This document shows, one piece after another, positions 1 through 8,589 of a stretch of 21,478 nucleotides of DNA. Positions within the stretch are counted from its first letter, which is position 1. Each line of letters starts with the position of its first letter. The stretch covers positions 1-21,478 of the forward strand of contig CAZLPW010000031.1 of the NCBI GenBank assembly GCA_964561495.1. The letters are read 5' to 3'. Position numbers and translations under genes: made by a program. The notes below the pieces were generated by a model. That model saw nothing but the letters and a program-made list of their open reading frames with translations. It had not been told where the DNA came from and made no database searches. The DNA comes from CAZLPW01 sp964561495. GTDB lineage: Bacteria; Fidelibacterota; Marinisomatia; Marinisomatales; UBA1611.

Positions 1-546
1 ATATTTTGTTAATTCAAACATCCCTAGTGCTTCAACCGCACCACTATTTATATAAATAGAATTAACTAATAAATTTGTTGATGTCCCTACTAAAGTTAAA
101 GTCCCTCCTAAAATTGCAGAATAACTTAGAGGTATTAATAATTTTGAAGGACTAATACCATACCTCTGAGCCATGCGAATTGTTATCGGAATGAATATCG
201 CAACAACAGCCGTATTATTTACTAAAGCAGAAGCAAAACCAATTGCCGCAAAATAAAGAATATTTGCCAAATTTTTTGAGAAAGAAGAAATACGATTTAT
301 CTTAACTAAAAGATATTCTAAAACTCTCGTTTTTTGAAGAGCATGACTTAGAACAAATAATAAAGCTATAGTTATAACCGCTGGATTGGACAAACCTGCG
401 ATTGCCTCCTCTGGCTTCAATAAACCTAGCCCCATTAATACAGATAATAAAAGGACTGCAGTTACATCAATAGTAAAGATTTCAGCAATAAAAAGAATAA
501 AACCTGCAGCAAGTATTGATAATACTATTATTATATCAGCTGTCAT
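1..546 (-). CDS. SLC13/DASS-type permease, N-terminal part (cut by window edge)
   Basis: Reading leftwards from the ATG at 546 gives 182 codons with no stop before the window ends, so this is the N-terminal part of a longer membrane transporter. Several hydrophobic helices are visible. Two family-type motifs stand out: VNNTA at residues 109-113 and GTSTN at 154-158. These match the paired SNT-like substrate/sodium motifs of the SLC13 (DASS, citrate/dicarboxylate/sulfate) and ArsB/NhaD superfamily. Such proteins sit in the inner membrane and usually import di- or tricarboxylates or sulfate with Na+; the substrate cannot be told here. Any TrkA-C domains typical of the bacterial branch would lie outside the window. 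It is the last visible gene of a minus-strand run, 28 nt after the 106-aa gene. No Shine-Dalgarno is visible before its start. Confidence 0.82.
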   Translation of the reverse strand, partial: MTADIIIVLSILAAGFILFIAEIFTIDVTAVLLLSVLMGLGLLKPEEAIAGLSNPAVITIALLFVLSHALQKTRVLEYLLVKINRISSFSKNLANILYFAAIGFASALVNNTAVVAIFIPITIRMAQRYGISPSKLLIPLSYSAILGGTLTLVGTSTNLLVNSIYINSGAVEALGMFELTKY

Positions 547-574
547 TTATATATCAAATAAATAATTTTATTTT

Positions 575-895
575 TTAACAAAAAGGATGCTCTAGCAAAC
601 CCTTTAACTGGTCTTTTGGAATATCTTTTTTTTCAATAGTATCTTTGCCATCAGATAATACAGAATCTAAGATGGAGTCAATAATAATATCTCTGCGAAT
701 ATTATTTAAAACAGAAATAATAAAGATAGGGAACTCACTATCTGGTAAGATTGATTCCCATTCATCAAACAGATTAGTATTTGCCAAAAATTCATCCACA
801 TCATCCTGTTTTTTCAAAATTGACAAAACCTCATCCATCAGCCTAAATAATTCTTCTTTCAATTCATCTCTATTCAGTCTATTTAGATATATCAT
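575..895 (-). CDS. Hypothetical acidic 106-aa protein, coupled to the HD-GYP gene
   Basis: I do not recognise a family. The 106-residue product is rich in Asp, Glu, Leu and Ile and looks mostly helical, with no membrane segment or signal peptide; it ends in HPFC. Its ATG overlaps the stop of the upstream HD-GYP gene in an ATGA arrangement (892-895), which implies translational coupling and a shared transcript. That linkage suggests a partner or regulator of the c-di-GMP phosphodiesterase, but this is inference from position only. The opposite-strand frame over the same region has no recognisable content, and the coupled start supports this one as the real gene. Confidence 0.7.
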   Translation of the reverse strand: MIYLNRLNRDELKEELFRLMDEVLSILKKQDDVDEFLANTNLFDEWESILPDSEFPIFIISVLNNIRRDIIIDSILDSVLSDGKDTIEKKDIPKDQLKGLLEHPFC

Positions 896-2496
896 GCTAA
901 TATAGCCTCTTCATCTACTTTATCCATCTGGGATTCAGACAAATACTTTTTGGCATAATTTTTATGTATTTTTGATTTAACAAAAATTTCAAAAAGATCT
1001 TGATCTATATGTAAATCGTTTTTCATAAAACCCATTATTCGCATAGCTTGAGATAATTTTTTACCATCTTTATATGGTCTGTCAGCAGCAGTTAATGCTT
1101 CAAATATATCGGCTATTGCCATAATTTTTGCTTGAGTAGACATTTCATCAGATTTTAACCCTTTCGGATACCCTGTTCCATCTAATTTTTCATGATGCCC
1201 CCCAGCAAATTCGGGGACATTTTTTAATTGTTTGGGGTAAGGTAATTTTTCCAACATCTCTATAGTAATAACAATATGGTCATTTATAATCTCTCGTTCT
1301 TCAGGTAAAAGCGTCCCTTTTTGAATATTAAGGTTCCGAACCTCCTCTTCTGATAAAACATTTATTTCTTTTCCTTCAAATTGAATAATTTCGTCTGCTA
1401 TCTTTTTTACTCTATTTTGCTTTTCAGGAAGCATAAATTCGCCACCATAATTCACAGATTCTAAAAATTTCATATTATCATCAATTTTTTTAATCTTATT
1501 TATGTATTCTCTATCAAACTCATTTATTTTCAGTCCCTTCAACTTTCTTTTTAAAAATTCAATTTCAGCATCTCTTTTCATTATCTCCATCCGATATTTA
1601 ACCAATTCAATTCTATCAAAAATTGTCTCTAATTTTGTAGCCTTATCAACAATATGTGGCGGGGTCGCAACCTTCCCACAATCATGCAACCACGAAGCAA
1701 TATAAAGTTCATATCTCTGGTCAGAATTCATTGAAAAATCTTTATATTTCCCAGTAGTGACCTTTTCAACTGCTTCGGCAAGCATCATTGTAATTATTGG
1801 AACTCTTTCACAATGGCCACCCGTATATTCAGACTTTTTATCAATCGCTGTCGCAATAAGTTTAATAAATGCTTCAAAAAGAGTTTTTAATTCTTCAACT
1901 AACCTCTTATTAGTTAATGCTACAGCTCCCTGAGAACTTAAAGACTCAACTTGTTCCTGCATATCTGCTGTAAAACTAATTATATTATTATTTTCATCCC
2001 GAGCATTAAGCAGTTGCATCACTCCAATGATTTCATTTTCATGATTTTTTAATGGTACCGTCAAAAATGATTTAGACCTATAATTATATTTTTTATCAAA
2101 TGCTTTTGTACCAGAAAAGTCAAACCCTTTTTCAGTTTCATATGCATCCTTGATGTTAACAGTTTTCCCAGTCAAAGCAACATATGCTGAAATATTAGAA
2201 TTATTAGGTCTTTTATCATCAAGATATAGTTTTACGGGATAATAAGGTATTTCAACTCCTGAAGTCCCACCCATTTTTTGTTTCATAGTCTCAGAACTTA
2301 AAATCTCAAATTTTAAATTTCCATTTTCATCGATTGTATACAGTGTTCTACCATCAGCATTAGTAATCCTGCTCGCTTCATCTAAAATCATCTCAAAAAG
2401 ACGGTCAGTGTTTTTTTCAGATGAAAGAGCCATCCCTATTTCACTTAGACGATGAATTTGTTCTTCTAAATATCTTATTTTATCTTTTTCTTTCAT
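892..2496 (-). CDS. GAF + HD-GYP domain protein, probable c-di-GMP phosphodiesterase
   Basis: The 534-aa cytoplasmic protein starts with a short helix and a GAF sensor domain (about residues 15-195), followed by a linker helix and an HD-GYP domain. Visible catalytic features are H228 (in HCERV), the H271-D272 pair in HDCGK, and the HD-GYP signature H434-H435-E-K-L-D-G-T-G-Y-P ending at P444. HD-GYP enzymes hydrolyse cyclic di-GMP to pGpG or GMP using a two- or three-metal centre. Between the HD pair and the GYP signature lie about 160 residues, including a charged, coiled-coil-like insertion (about 285-395), longer than in a minimal HD-GYP domain. The GAF ligand is unknown. An AGGA lies five bases before the ATG, one of the few plausible ribosome sites here. 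The next gene overlaps its stop by 4 nt. Confidence 0.93.
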   Translation of the reverse strand: MKEKDKIRYLEEQIHRLSEIGMALSSEKNTDRLFEMILDEASRITNADGRTLYTIDENGNLKFEILSSETMKQKMGGTSGVEIPYYPVKLYLDDKRPNNSNISAYVALTGKTVNIKDAYETEKGFDFSGTKAFDKKYNYRSKSFLTVPLKNHENEIIGVMQLLNARDENNNIISFTADMQEQVESLSSQGAVALTNKRLVEELKTLFEAFIKLIATAIDKKSEYTGGHCERVPIITMMLAEAVEKVTTGKYKDFSMNSDQRYELYIASWLHDCGKVATPPHIVDKATKLETIFDRIELVKYRMEIMKRDAEIEFLKRKLKGLKINEFDREYINKIKKIDDNMKFLESVNYGGEFMLPEKQNRVKKIADEIIQFEGKEINVLSEEEVRNLNIQKGTLLPEEREIINDHIVITIEMLEKLPYPKQLKNVPEFAGGHHEKLDGTGYPKGLKSDEMSTQAKIMAIADIFEALTAADRPYKDGKKLSQAMRIMGFMKNDLHIDQDLFEIFVKSKIHKNYAKKYLSESQMDKVDEEAILA

Positions 2497-2607
2497 TGAA
2501 TCCTAATAGATAACTTTTTGCTTGTTATTAAACATAAATGTACATCTCTTAAATTATTTTTAACAATTAGATTAGTAGAGATTCATACCAATGGATAAAT
2601 TTATTAT
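2497..2607. promoter_or_regulatory. Divergent intergenic region between HD-GYP and synthetase-fusion genes
   Basis: These 111 AT-rich bases separate two genes that diverge, so promoters for both directions must lie here or within the gene starts. I see no convincing -35/-10 pair, operator palindrome or riboswitch; the promoter role is inferred from gene orientation alone. Confidence 0.35.
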
Positions 2608-5600
2608 ATGACCCAGCATCTGCAAAATTACATTAAACAATTAAAAACACTTTCTGATAAAGAAAATATATCAAAAAGCCAAATAATTGAACTAATTAAT
2701 TTGATTGAGAAACAGGATTTTACAAAGGAAGATATTCATACATTTTTACCTGATTTAAAAAACTCAAAAATCTTGAAAGCTATTTACTCAAACAACCTTC
2801 AAGAATCTTGGATTAGAATTATAGTAGAATTAATTCATTCATCAAATTTTCATGTAGGATATATGATAGAAAAATCTGCAATGCTCTATTACAATAAAAT
2901 CGCATTTAAATCGATAAAAGGTAACAATATTATTGATAGAACATATCAAAAGTTTTGGAATGATATAATTAAAGTCGCTGAATCAATCTTATTTTTCGAA
3001 AAATCTGATAAAACACCAGTTGTCGGATTATTAACAAATAATCGCTATAAAGGTATATTGATTGATCTCGCTTGCCTTTCATTTGGGATTAGAATAATCC
3101 CTATTCCATTAAATTTTACATCTGAACATTTAAACTATGTAATTGAAGAATCTAATATTTCTCATTTATTTATTGGTGGCGGTACAGCAAATCGTCTTTG
3201 GAATGGCGTAGCTTCAAAACACCAAATTCAATTAATTGCATTTGATGATCCCGAAATTTTAAATGGAAATGTTTTAGACTGGGACTCCTTTTTTGATTCT
3301 GGTAAAAAATTTAATATAATCGATAGGCTTGGTATAGTATCTATGGATTGGATAGCAACTATTATGTACACCTCTGGAACAACTGCAAATCCCAAAGGTA
3401 TACCCTTTAATCACATTAATATGATATCAAAACGTTTTGCTAGAGCAATTGCACTACCTGAGATTAATAGCAGTGATACGTTCCTTTCATATCTTCCACT
3501 ATTTCACACTTTTGGTCGTTTTTTTGAAATGATGGGTAGTATTTTTTGGGGTTCTACATATGTCTTCGCAGAGTCACCAGCATTTAATTCCCTATTAAAA
3601 GATTTTCAACTTGTTTCGCCAACAATTTTTATAAGCATTCCCAAAAGGTGGGTCCAGCTATATGAAACAATTGAAGAAGGGATTGATTTAGATAGGACTG
3701 AATCAAAACAAATTAAACTAAAAATAAAAGAATTAACTGGGGAAAAATTAAAATTAGGATTATCAGCGGCTGGTTACTTAGACCCAGATATATTTTCTTT
3801 TTTCCAAAACAATGACATAAACCTATTAAGTGGATATGGAATGACAGAAGCGACTGGAGGTATTACTATGACTCCAACCGATGATTATGTGGGAAATTCA
3901 GTTGGAAAAGCTCTTCCAGGAATAAAACTCAAAATTGAAAAAGATGGAGAATTATGTTTAAGCGGATCTTATGTAACTAACAATTATTTTAATGAATCAG
4001 ACTCTGATGATTTTAAAAATGGTTGGTTTTATACAGGTGATATTTTTGAAGAACGAGATGGTCATTATTTTTTTGTTGACAGGAAAAAAGATATCTATAA
4101 AAATAGCCGAGGGCAAACAATCGCTCCTCAAAAAATCGAAAATATGTTTCAAGATTTTGAGTCCGTAAAATCAATTTTCCTTGTTGGTGATGGGAAAGAG
4201 TTTAATACTGTATTAATCTACCCTGATAAAGAAAGCTCTAGCATAAATTTAGCTGACGCCTCCAATAAAGAAATCAGAAGCCTTTTTAATGCGATGATTC
4301 TATCAGTAAATAATTTTTTGCCACCATATGAAAGGATTGTCAATTTTGCAATAATCAATCGTGATTTTTCTGAAAATCATGGCGAAGTAACATCTAAAAA
4401 CACTTTCCGACGTAATAAAATTTTAGAAAATTTTAGTGATACTATCGAACCAATGTATGAACGTAATTATATCTCATTACATTTAGGTGCTAAAGAAATT
4501 AGAATTCCTAATTGGTTAATCAGGGAAATAGGCGCAACCAGGACAGATGTTAAATGGGATGGGGAAATTATATCGGCACAAAGTAGATCTAAAAGTATTA
4601 AGCTAATTTGGGAAAAAAACCAAATCTTCCTTGGCGATTTTCAATACAATATAGACAGTGATATTCTTGATATAGGCGCCCTGATTCAATCTCCAGTACT
4701 CTGGGTTGGAAATATTCCTTTTTCAGATTTCACAGGTGATATAATCTTTAGACTAAAGGATATTGAACCCTATTCAGCAATGAAAATAAAGTTTGGTACT
4801 TTTAGTTCTATTGATAAAAACACAAAAACCCTTAATTATCACTCAAGAGATAATTTGTTAAGGCAGTTACACATTACTATTAGAAAATTTCTTCGATCAG
4901 ATGAATCTTTTTATGAATCATTAGTAAAAATTGTTGATTCAGATAATCAAAATTGGTCTGGAGTAATTTTAGAGTCCTGCCTGGCACATCAAATGCATCC
5001 CGATATTAAGTTTCGACACAAATTAATTGAATCAATAGGTCCAATGATGTCTGGCGAATTTTTTATTAATCAGATAAAATCTATTTATAGTGAAATAATA
5101 AATTATAATAGCTCTAGTTCATTTTCTTTTGATATTAGAAGAACAACTGACGACCATTACAAATCATTAATTCAATATTTAAAAGATGCACATGCTTCAA
5201 TAGATGTGCTGGAACGAAAAGAGATTAATTTTATTCAGATTCTTCTATTAATGGTATCCGACTTTGGTGTTTATCATCCTACTCGCTATATATGGGCTCG
5301 TTCAGAATTAATATGGTGGCAAGTTTCTGATGTCCCAAAACCATTATACTCAACTGCTCAAAAAGCCTATTATGCATTGACTAATGGCTTCCGGGATTGG
5401 ATAGGCCCTTCTACAAAATTAACTGTAGATCAAGAAAAAGGACGCGAGTATGGATGGAAAGATGTTATTGTATTTGATGAAAATGTTCACTCAAACTTTC
5501 AGGCTTTAATAAAAAAAGCAATAGAAGAAACTTCATTAATCAGAGAATCTGTTTTTTTACTTTGTTCTAACTGCTTAATCCAACTACAAGATATCCCTGA

Positions 5601-7179
5601 TAAAGGAATTTGGATTACTCGTTTTGGTTCAGAGTATGGTAAAAATGTTTTCAGGGTATTAATTAGAACCCGCCGTCAGGGGACTCATAATATGCTGTTA
5701 AATATAAATACAAATCTTGATAGAGAATTTATTGAAGAAGAAGTCAAGTGGTTGATTACCATGGGCTCTGGATTTAAGGATAAACCCTTGGTAGAAAACT
5801 TTGGAGGATATTGGCCAGAATACAACCTGTATACTGAAGAATTTATTTCAGAAGAAACTGTAACTGAATTCTTGGAAAGAAACCGAAGCGAAATTATAAA
5901 TGAAAACAAAAAAGATCGCTGGCAGATGCGTTGGTTGCATTATATCTGGAATGGTATCCAAGCCTATCAAGAATTCTGGAGTAGGACCAATTTGAAATAT
6001 ATTATTCAGCCACCAAATACAGATAATCTAATTATTCCTAGGCATGATTATGCTACAGGGACTAGAATAACATCAATTACAACAAGAAAAAAAATTGAAT
6101 CTCTATCAGATTATTTTATTGATTTATTTACTGAATATATTGAAAAGTCAGAAAAAAACTATATTGGCCTGAAAAGAATGTCAGACTGGGAAGTTATTTT
6201 TACAGCAACAATCCAAGCTTTAAAGGTAAAAAAGGGTGAAATCGTACTAAAACGGTTAGAGAAAGAATTAAAAATTCGTAAAGTAAAAAAACAATATAAA
6301 CAACTTAACTGTGATGATAAAAGGATAGCACGTTATTTAGAAGAGCTTGAAAAATTTGGAGTATTAACAAAACCAGTTGTTTTCGCATCACTTAGATTTC
6401 AACGATGGCTCGATTTAAATCCCAAAGCTACAAAACAAGCACGGGCTTCAATTTTGCAAGAGCTCTACCAAGACTATCGTTTAGATGATTTATTAGAAGA
6501 ATATCCAGAAACACGAGTTCGGTTTTTTATGATGACTTGTTTTAAAGATGCAGGAGATAAATTAATTACAGCTTTTCAAAATATAATTAAACTATTACGT
6601 AACCGAGATATTAATCCCTTTAACATCCACGATTATGTTCAAGAAATGCAAGAGAACATAGATTTAACAGATGATCATAAGTTTTTTCTTGCCAGGATGC
6701 TATTCCCGCACGTTAGCTCTGCTGACTATGTCGAACTTGTTCCAGTCTCTCTTGGAGAAGATGAGCAATTAAATCTAGTATTCCAAACGGAAGCTAAAAA
6801 CGGTCAGATTTACCATATTCGACCGCCATTTCATCCAAAAGAAATCGCCAAATTTCATAGTCTGTTATCAGAAGCATTATTAGCTAGTACTTTTACACAC
6901 CAACATGAATTTTTATTGCTTTTTAATTTTAGAAATAGATTGGCTGGAGGTTTATACTGGAAAAATGTTGCTTCTGATCGAGTTCATCTTGAATGGGTAG
7001 TCATAAACGAACAAAACCAAAATTTATCACTGAGTCAAAGATTATTATCAGAATATTATGAACGCATGAGATTTCAAGGAATTAAAATTATTACTGTTGG
7101 TTTTTATCTTGAAAATTTTTTTTATAAACAAGGATTCTTAATAGATGAACATTATGGAGGGCTTGTAAAAAAACTATAG
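2608..7179 (+). CDS. Giant acyl-CoA synthetase-like protein with unknown middle and GNAT-like C-terminus
   Basis: The 1523-aa protein begins with an ANL-superfamily adenylating domain (about 60-610). Visible core motifs are YTSGTTANPKG (254-264, the AMP/phosphate loop), GYGMTEATGG (409-418), YTGD (475-478) and DRKKD (491-495). These predict activation of a carboxylic, probably fatty, acid as acyl-AMP. The usual C-terminal catalytic lysine region reads GEVTSKNTFRR (592-602), with threonine where the lysine normally sits and a lysine two residues earlier. Residues 620-1370 match nothing I can name with confidence. The last 150 residues look like a GNAT acetyltransferase fold, but the acetyl-CoA loop glycines are missing. 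There is no signal peptide or membrane helix. It stands alone on its strand, and its stop overlaps the end of the convergent DUF420 gene by 6 nt. The domain 1 assignment is firm; the exact substrate and the rest are open. Confidence 0.88.
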   Translation: MTQHLQNYIKQLKTLSDKENISKSQIIELINLIEKQDFTKEDIHTFLPDLKNSKILKAIYSNNLQESWIRIIVELIHSSNFHVGYMIEKSAMLYYNKIAFKSIKGNNIIDRTYQKFWNDIIKVAESILFFEKSDKTPVVGLLTNNRYKGILIDLACLSFGIRIIPIPLNFTSEHLNYVIEESNISHLFIGGGTANRLWNGVASKHQIQLIAFDDPEILNGNVLDWDSFFDSGKKFNIIDRLGIVSMDWIATIMYTSGTTANPKGIPFNHINMISKRFARAIALPEINSSDTFLSYLPLFHTFGRFFEMMGSIFWGSTYVFAESPAFNSLLKDFQLVSPTIFISIPKRWVQLYETIEEGIDLDRTESKQIKLKIKELTGEKLKLGLSAAGYLDPDIFSFFQNNDINLLSGYGMTEATGGITMTPTDDYVGNSVGKALPGIKLKIEKDGELCLSGSYVTNNYFNESDSDDFKNGWFYTGDIFEERDGHYFFVDRKKDIYKNSRGQTIAPQKIENMFQDFESVKSIFLVGDGKEFNTVLIYPDKESSSINLADASNKEIRSLFNAMILSVNNFLPPYERIVNFAIINRDFSENHGEVTSKNTFRRNKILENFSDTIEPMYERNYISLHLGAKEIRIPNWLIREIGATRTDVKWDGEIISAQSRSKSIKLIWEKNQIFLGDFQYNIDSDILDIGALIQSPVLWVGNIPFSDFTGDIIFRLKDIEPYSAMKIKFGTFSSIDKNTKTLNYHSRDNLLRQLHITIRKFLRSDESFYESLVKIVDSDNQNWSGVILESCLAHQMHPDIKFRHKLIESIGPMMSGEFFINQIKSIYSEIINYNSSSSFSFDIRRTTDDHYKSLIQYLKDAHASIDVLERKEINFIQILLLMVSDFGVYHPTRYIWARSELIWWQVSDVPKPLYSTAQKAYYALTNGFRDWIGPSTKLTVDQEKGREYGWKDVIVFDENVHSNFQALIKKAIEETSLIRESVFLLCSNCLIQLQDIPDKGIWITRFGSEYGKNVFRVLIRTRRQGTHNMLLNINTNLDREFIEEEVKWLITMGSGFKDKPLVENFGGYWPEYNLYTEEFISEETVTEFLERNRSEIINENKKDRWQMRWLHYIWNGIQAYQEFWSRTNLKYIIQPPNTDNLIIPRHDYATGTRITSITTRKKIESLSDYFIDLFTEYIEKSEKNYIGLKRMSDWEVIFTATIQALKVKKGEIVLKRLEKELKIRKVKKQYKQLNCDDKRIARYLEELEKFGVLTKPVVFASLRFQRWLDLNPKATKQARASILQELYQDYRLDDLLEEYPETRVRFFMMTCFKDAGDKLITAFQNIIKLLRNRDINPFNIHDYVQEMQENIDLTDDHKFFLARMLFPHVSSADYVELVPVSLGEDEQLNLVFQTEAKNGQIYHIRPPFHPKEIAKFHSLLSEALLASTFTHQHEFLLLFNFRNRLAGGLYWKNVASDRVHLEWVVINEQNQNLSLSQRLLSEYYERMRFQGIKIITVGFYLENFFYKQGFLIDEHYGGLVKKL

Positions 7180-7698
7180 ATATAGCATTATATAAATAAT
7201 GACCCCTGTTACTGATACGTACAACCAAATCGGTAAAGTTATAGCTGCAATTTTTTTATGCTTACTAATCTCTGATGTCCAACCCCTGTATAAACTTAAA
7301 AGAGCAAGTGGAATAATAATTGTGGCAAGTATAATATGTGATAGCAATACAAAATAATAAATAGATGGGAATTCACCATTATATAATTTGGGACCACTCT
7401 TATACCAATGATAAATGATATAGCTTACAAGGAACGCTGTAGATGTTCCAAAGGCAGTCAGCATAATATTTCGATGTCTAGCACGTTGTTTCTTTCTTAT
7501 TAAATAATATCCATACAAAAGAAGTACTGTAGTTAATGTATTCAAAATAGCATTCAAAGTTGGAAGGAATGAGACATCCAGATCACCTGAGTTTATTCCT
7601 TCGGGTCTAGGGCCTAGAATTAAGAACCCAACTGCTAAGCTCACTATTGCAGAAACAATATATATTATCCTTATCCAGAACTGTTCATTTTTATTCAT
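7174..7698 (-). CDS. DUF420 membrane protein, CtaM-like oxidase assembly factor
   Basis: The 174-aa protein has about five membrane helices (near 10-27, 43-63, 80-97, 117-140 and 153-172) and fits the DUF420 family. It has conserved-looking His residues in the loops or helices, including H74, H96 and H121. Members such as CtaM of Staphylococcus aureus are needed to mature haem-copper oxidases. The context agrees: its start overlaps the stop of ctaB by 4 nt (ATGA), and a SCO gene precedes ctaB. It is the last gene of this three-gene assembly operon. Its C-terminal codons overlap the convergent synthetase gene by 6 nt, leaving no room for a terminator between them. Confidence 0.83.
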   Translation of the reverse strand: MNKNEQFWIRIIYIVSAIVSLAVGFLILGPRPEGINSGDLDVSFLPTLNAILNTLTTVLLLYGYYLIRKKQRARHRNIMLTAFGTSTAFLVSYIIYHWYKSGPKLYNGEFPSIYYFVLLSHIILATIIIPLALLSLYRGWTSEISKHKKIAAITLPIWLYVSVTGVIIYIMLYL

Positions 7699-8585
7699 AT
7701 TGAAGAAAAAATGTCAAAAATTATTATCAAAAATAGAGCTGGCAGATATATCACAGATACACGCAATAAAGTTCTAGCACTTTTTAATGTATAGCTTTTT
7801 ATCATTAAGAGCCCTGATAATAAATAAATTAATCCAAGAATTGCTGCCCCAAATAAATACATTTCCCCTAATAAGCCTATGTAAAAAGGTATTAATGATG
7901 CTGGAATTAATAAAAAAAGGTGCCAAACGATTTGTCTGTTTGTTCTGGAGCTTGTTTCTTCTATAGAAGGGAGCATTTGAAGATTCGCTTTTTTGTAATC
8001 ATCTCTATACATCAAAGCAATAGCAAAAAAATGAGGATGCTGCCAAAAAAATAAAATAAAAAATAAGATCCATGATTCTGGATCAAGTCTTCCACTCGCA
8101 GCTGCCCAACCACCTACTGGCGGAAGAGCCCCTGGAATTGCACCAATAGTAGTATTAAGCCATGTGATTTTTTTAAGAGGAGTGTAGATAAACAGATATA
8201 GCAATGCAGTTACTAGAGCTAGAGTTGTAACTATTATATTTACAAAAAAATATAGTAAAATCGTTCCTAATAGAATTAATGCTATGCCAAAGTACATCAC
8301 ATCCTCAGAACATATAATTCCAGTATGAATGGGTCGAAAGCGTGTCCTTTCCATAAGCCTATCAGAGTCTTCTTCAGCAAAATGATTAAGAGCACCTGCT
8401 CCAGCTGAAACTAGACCAGAGCCAAATAACGTCCAGAAGAGCATACCAATATCAAAACTAGGTTTAGATCCTAAAAAAAAGCCTAAAGCAGTAGATACTA
8501 GAATCATCCAAGTAATTCGTGGTTTTGTTAATTCTAGATAAGCTAGACTTTTTGTTTTTGCTGGCATCGATAATGTTTTCATCAA
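7695..8585 (-). CDS. ctaB: Protohaem IX farnesyltransferase (haem O synthase)
   Basis: This integral membrane prenyltransferase (UbiA superfamily, 296 aa, typical length) transfers farnesyl to protohaem to make haem O, the precursor of haem A for cytochrome c oxidase. The first Asp-rich site is visible at N67...D73-x-D75 followed by MERTRFRP (78-85), with Glu at the place of the first Asp of the usual NxxxD pattern. The second Asp site is in the MYRDDY region. The N-terminal TKPR motif (20-23) is also typical. Two Met codons start the frame; the first was taken because it lies 4 nt after the SCO stop. It is flanked by SCO upstream and DUF420 downstream, a classic oxidase-assembly set, and the oxidase gene itself lies at the right end of the window. 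Confidence 0.96.
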   Translation of the reverse strand: MMKTLSMPAKTKSLAYLELTKPRITWMILVSTALGFFLGSKPSFDIGMLFWTLFGSGLVSAGAGALNHFAEEDSDRLMERTRFRPIHTGIICSEDVMYFGIALILLGTILLYFFVNIIVTTLALVTALLYLFIYTPLKKITWLNTTIGAIPGALPPVGGWAAASGRLDPESWILFFILFFWQHPHFFAIALMYRDDYKKANLQMLPSIEETSSRTNRQIVWHLFLLIPASLIPFYIGLLGEMYLFGAAILGLIYLLSGLLMIKSYTLKSARTLLRVSVIYLPALFLIIIFDIFSSI

Positions 8586-8589
8586 TTAA

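Noticed and set aside
645..905. 86-codon rightward frame opposite the 106-aa gene
   Set aside because: Ser/Asn-rich shadow; the leftward gene is coupled to HD-GYP by an ATGA overlap.
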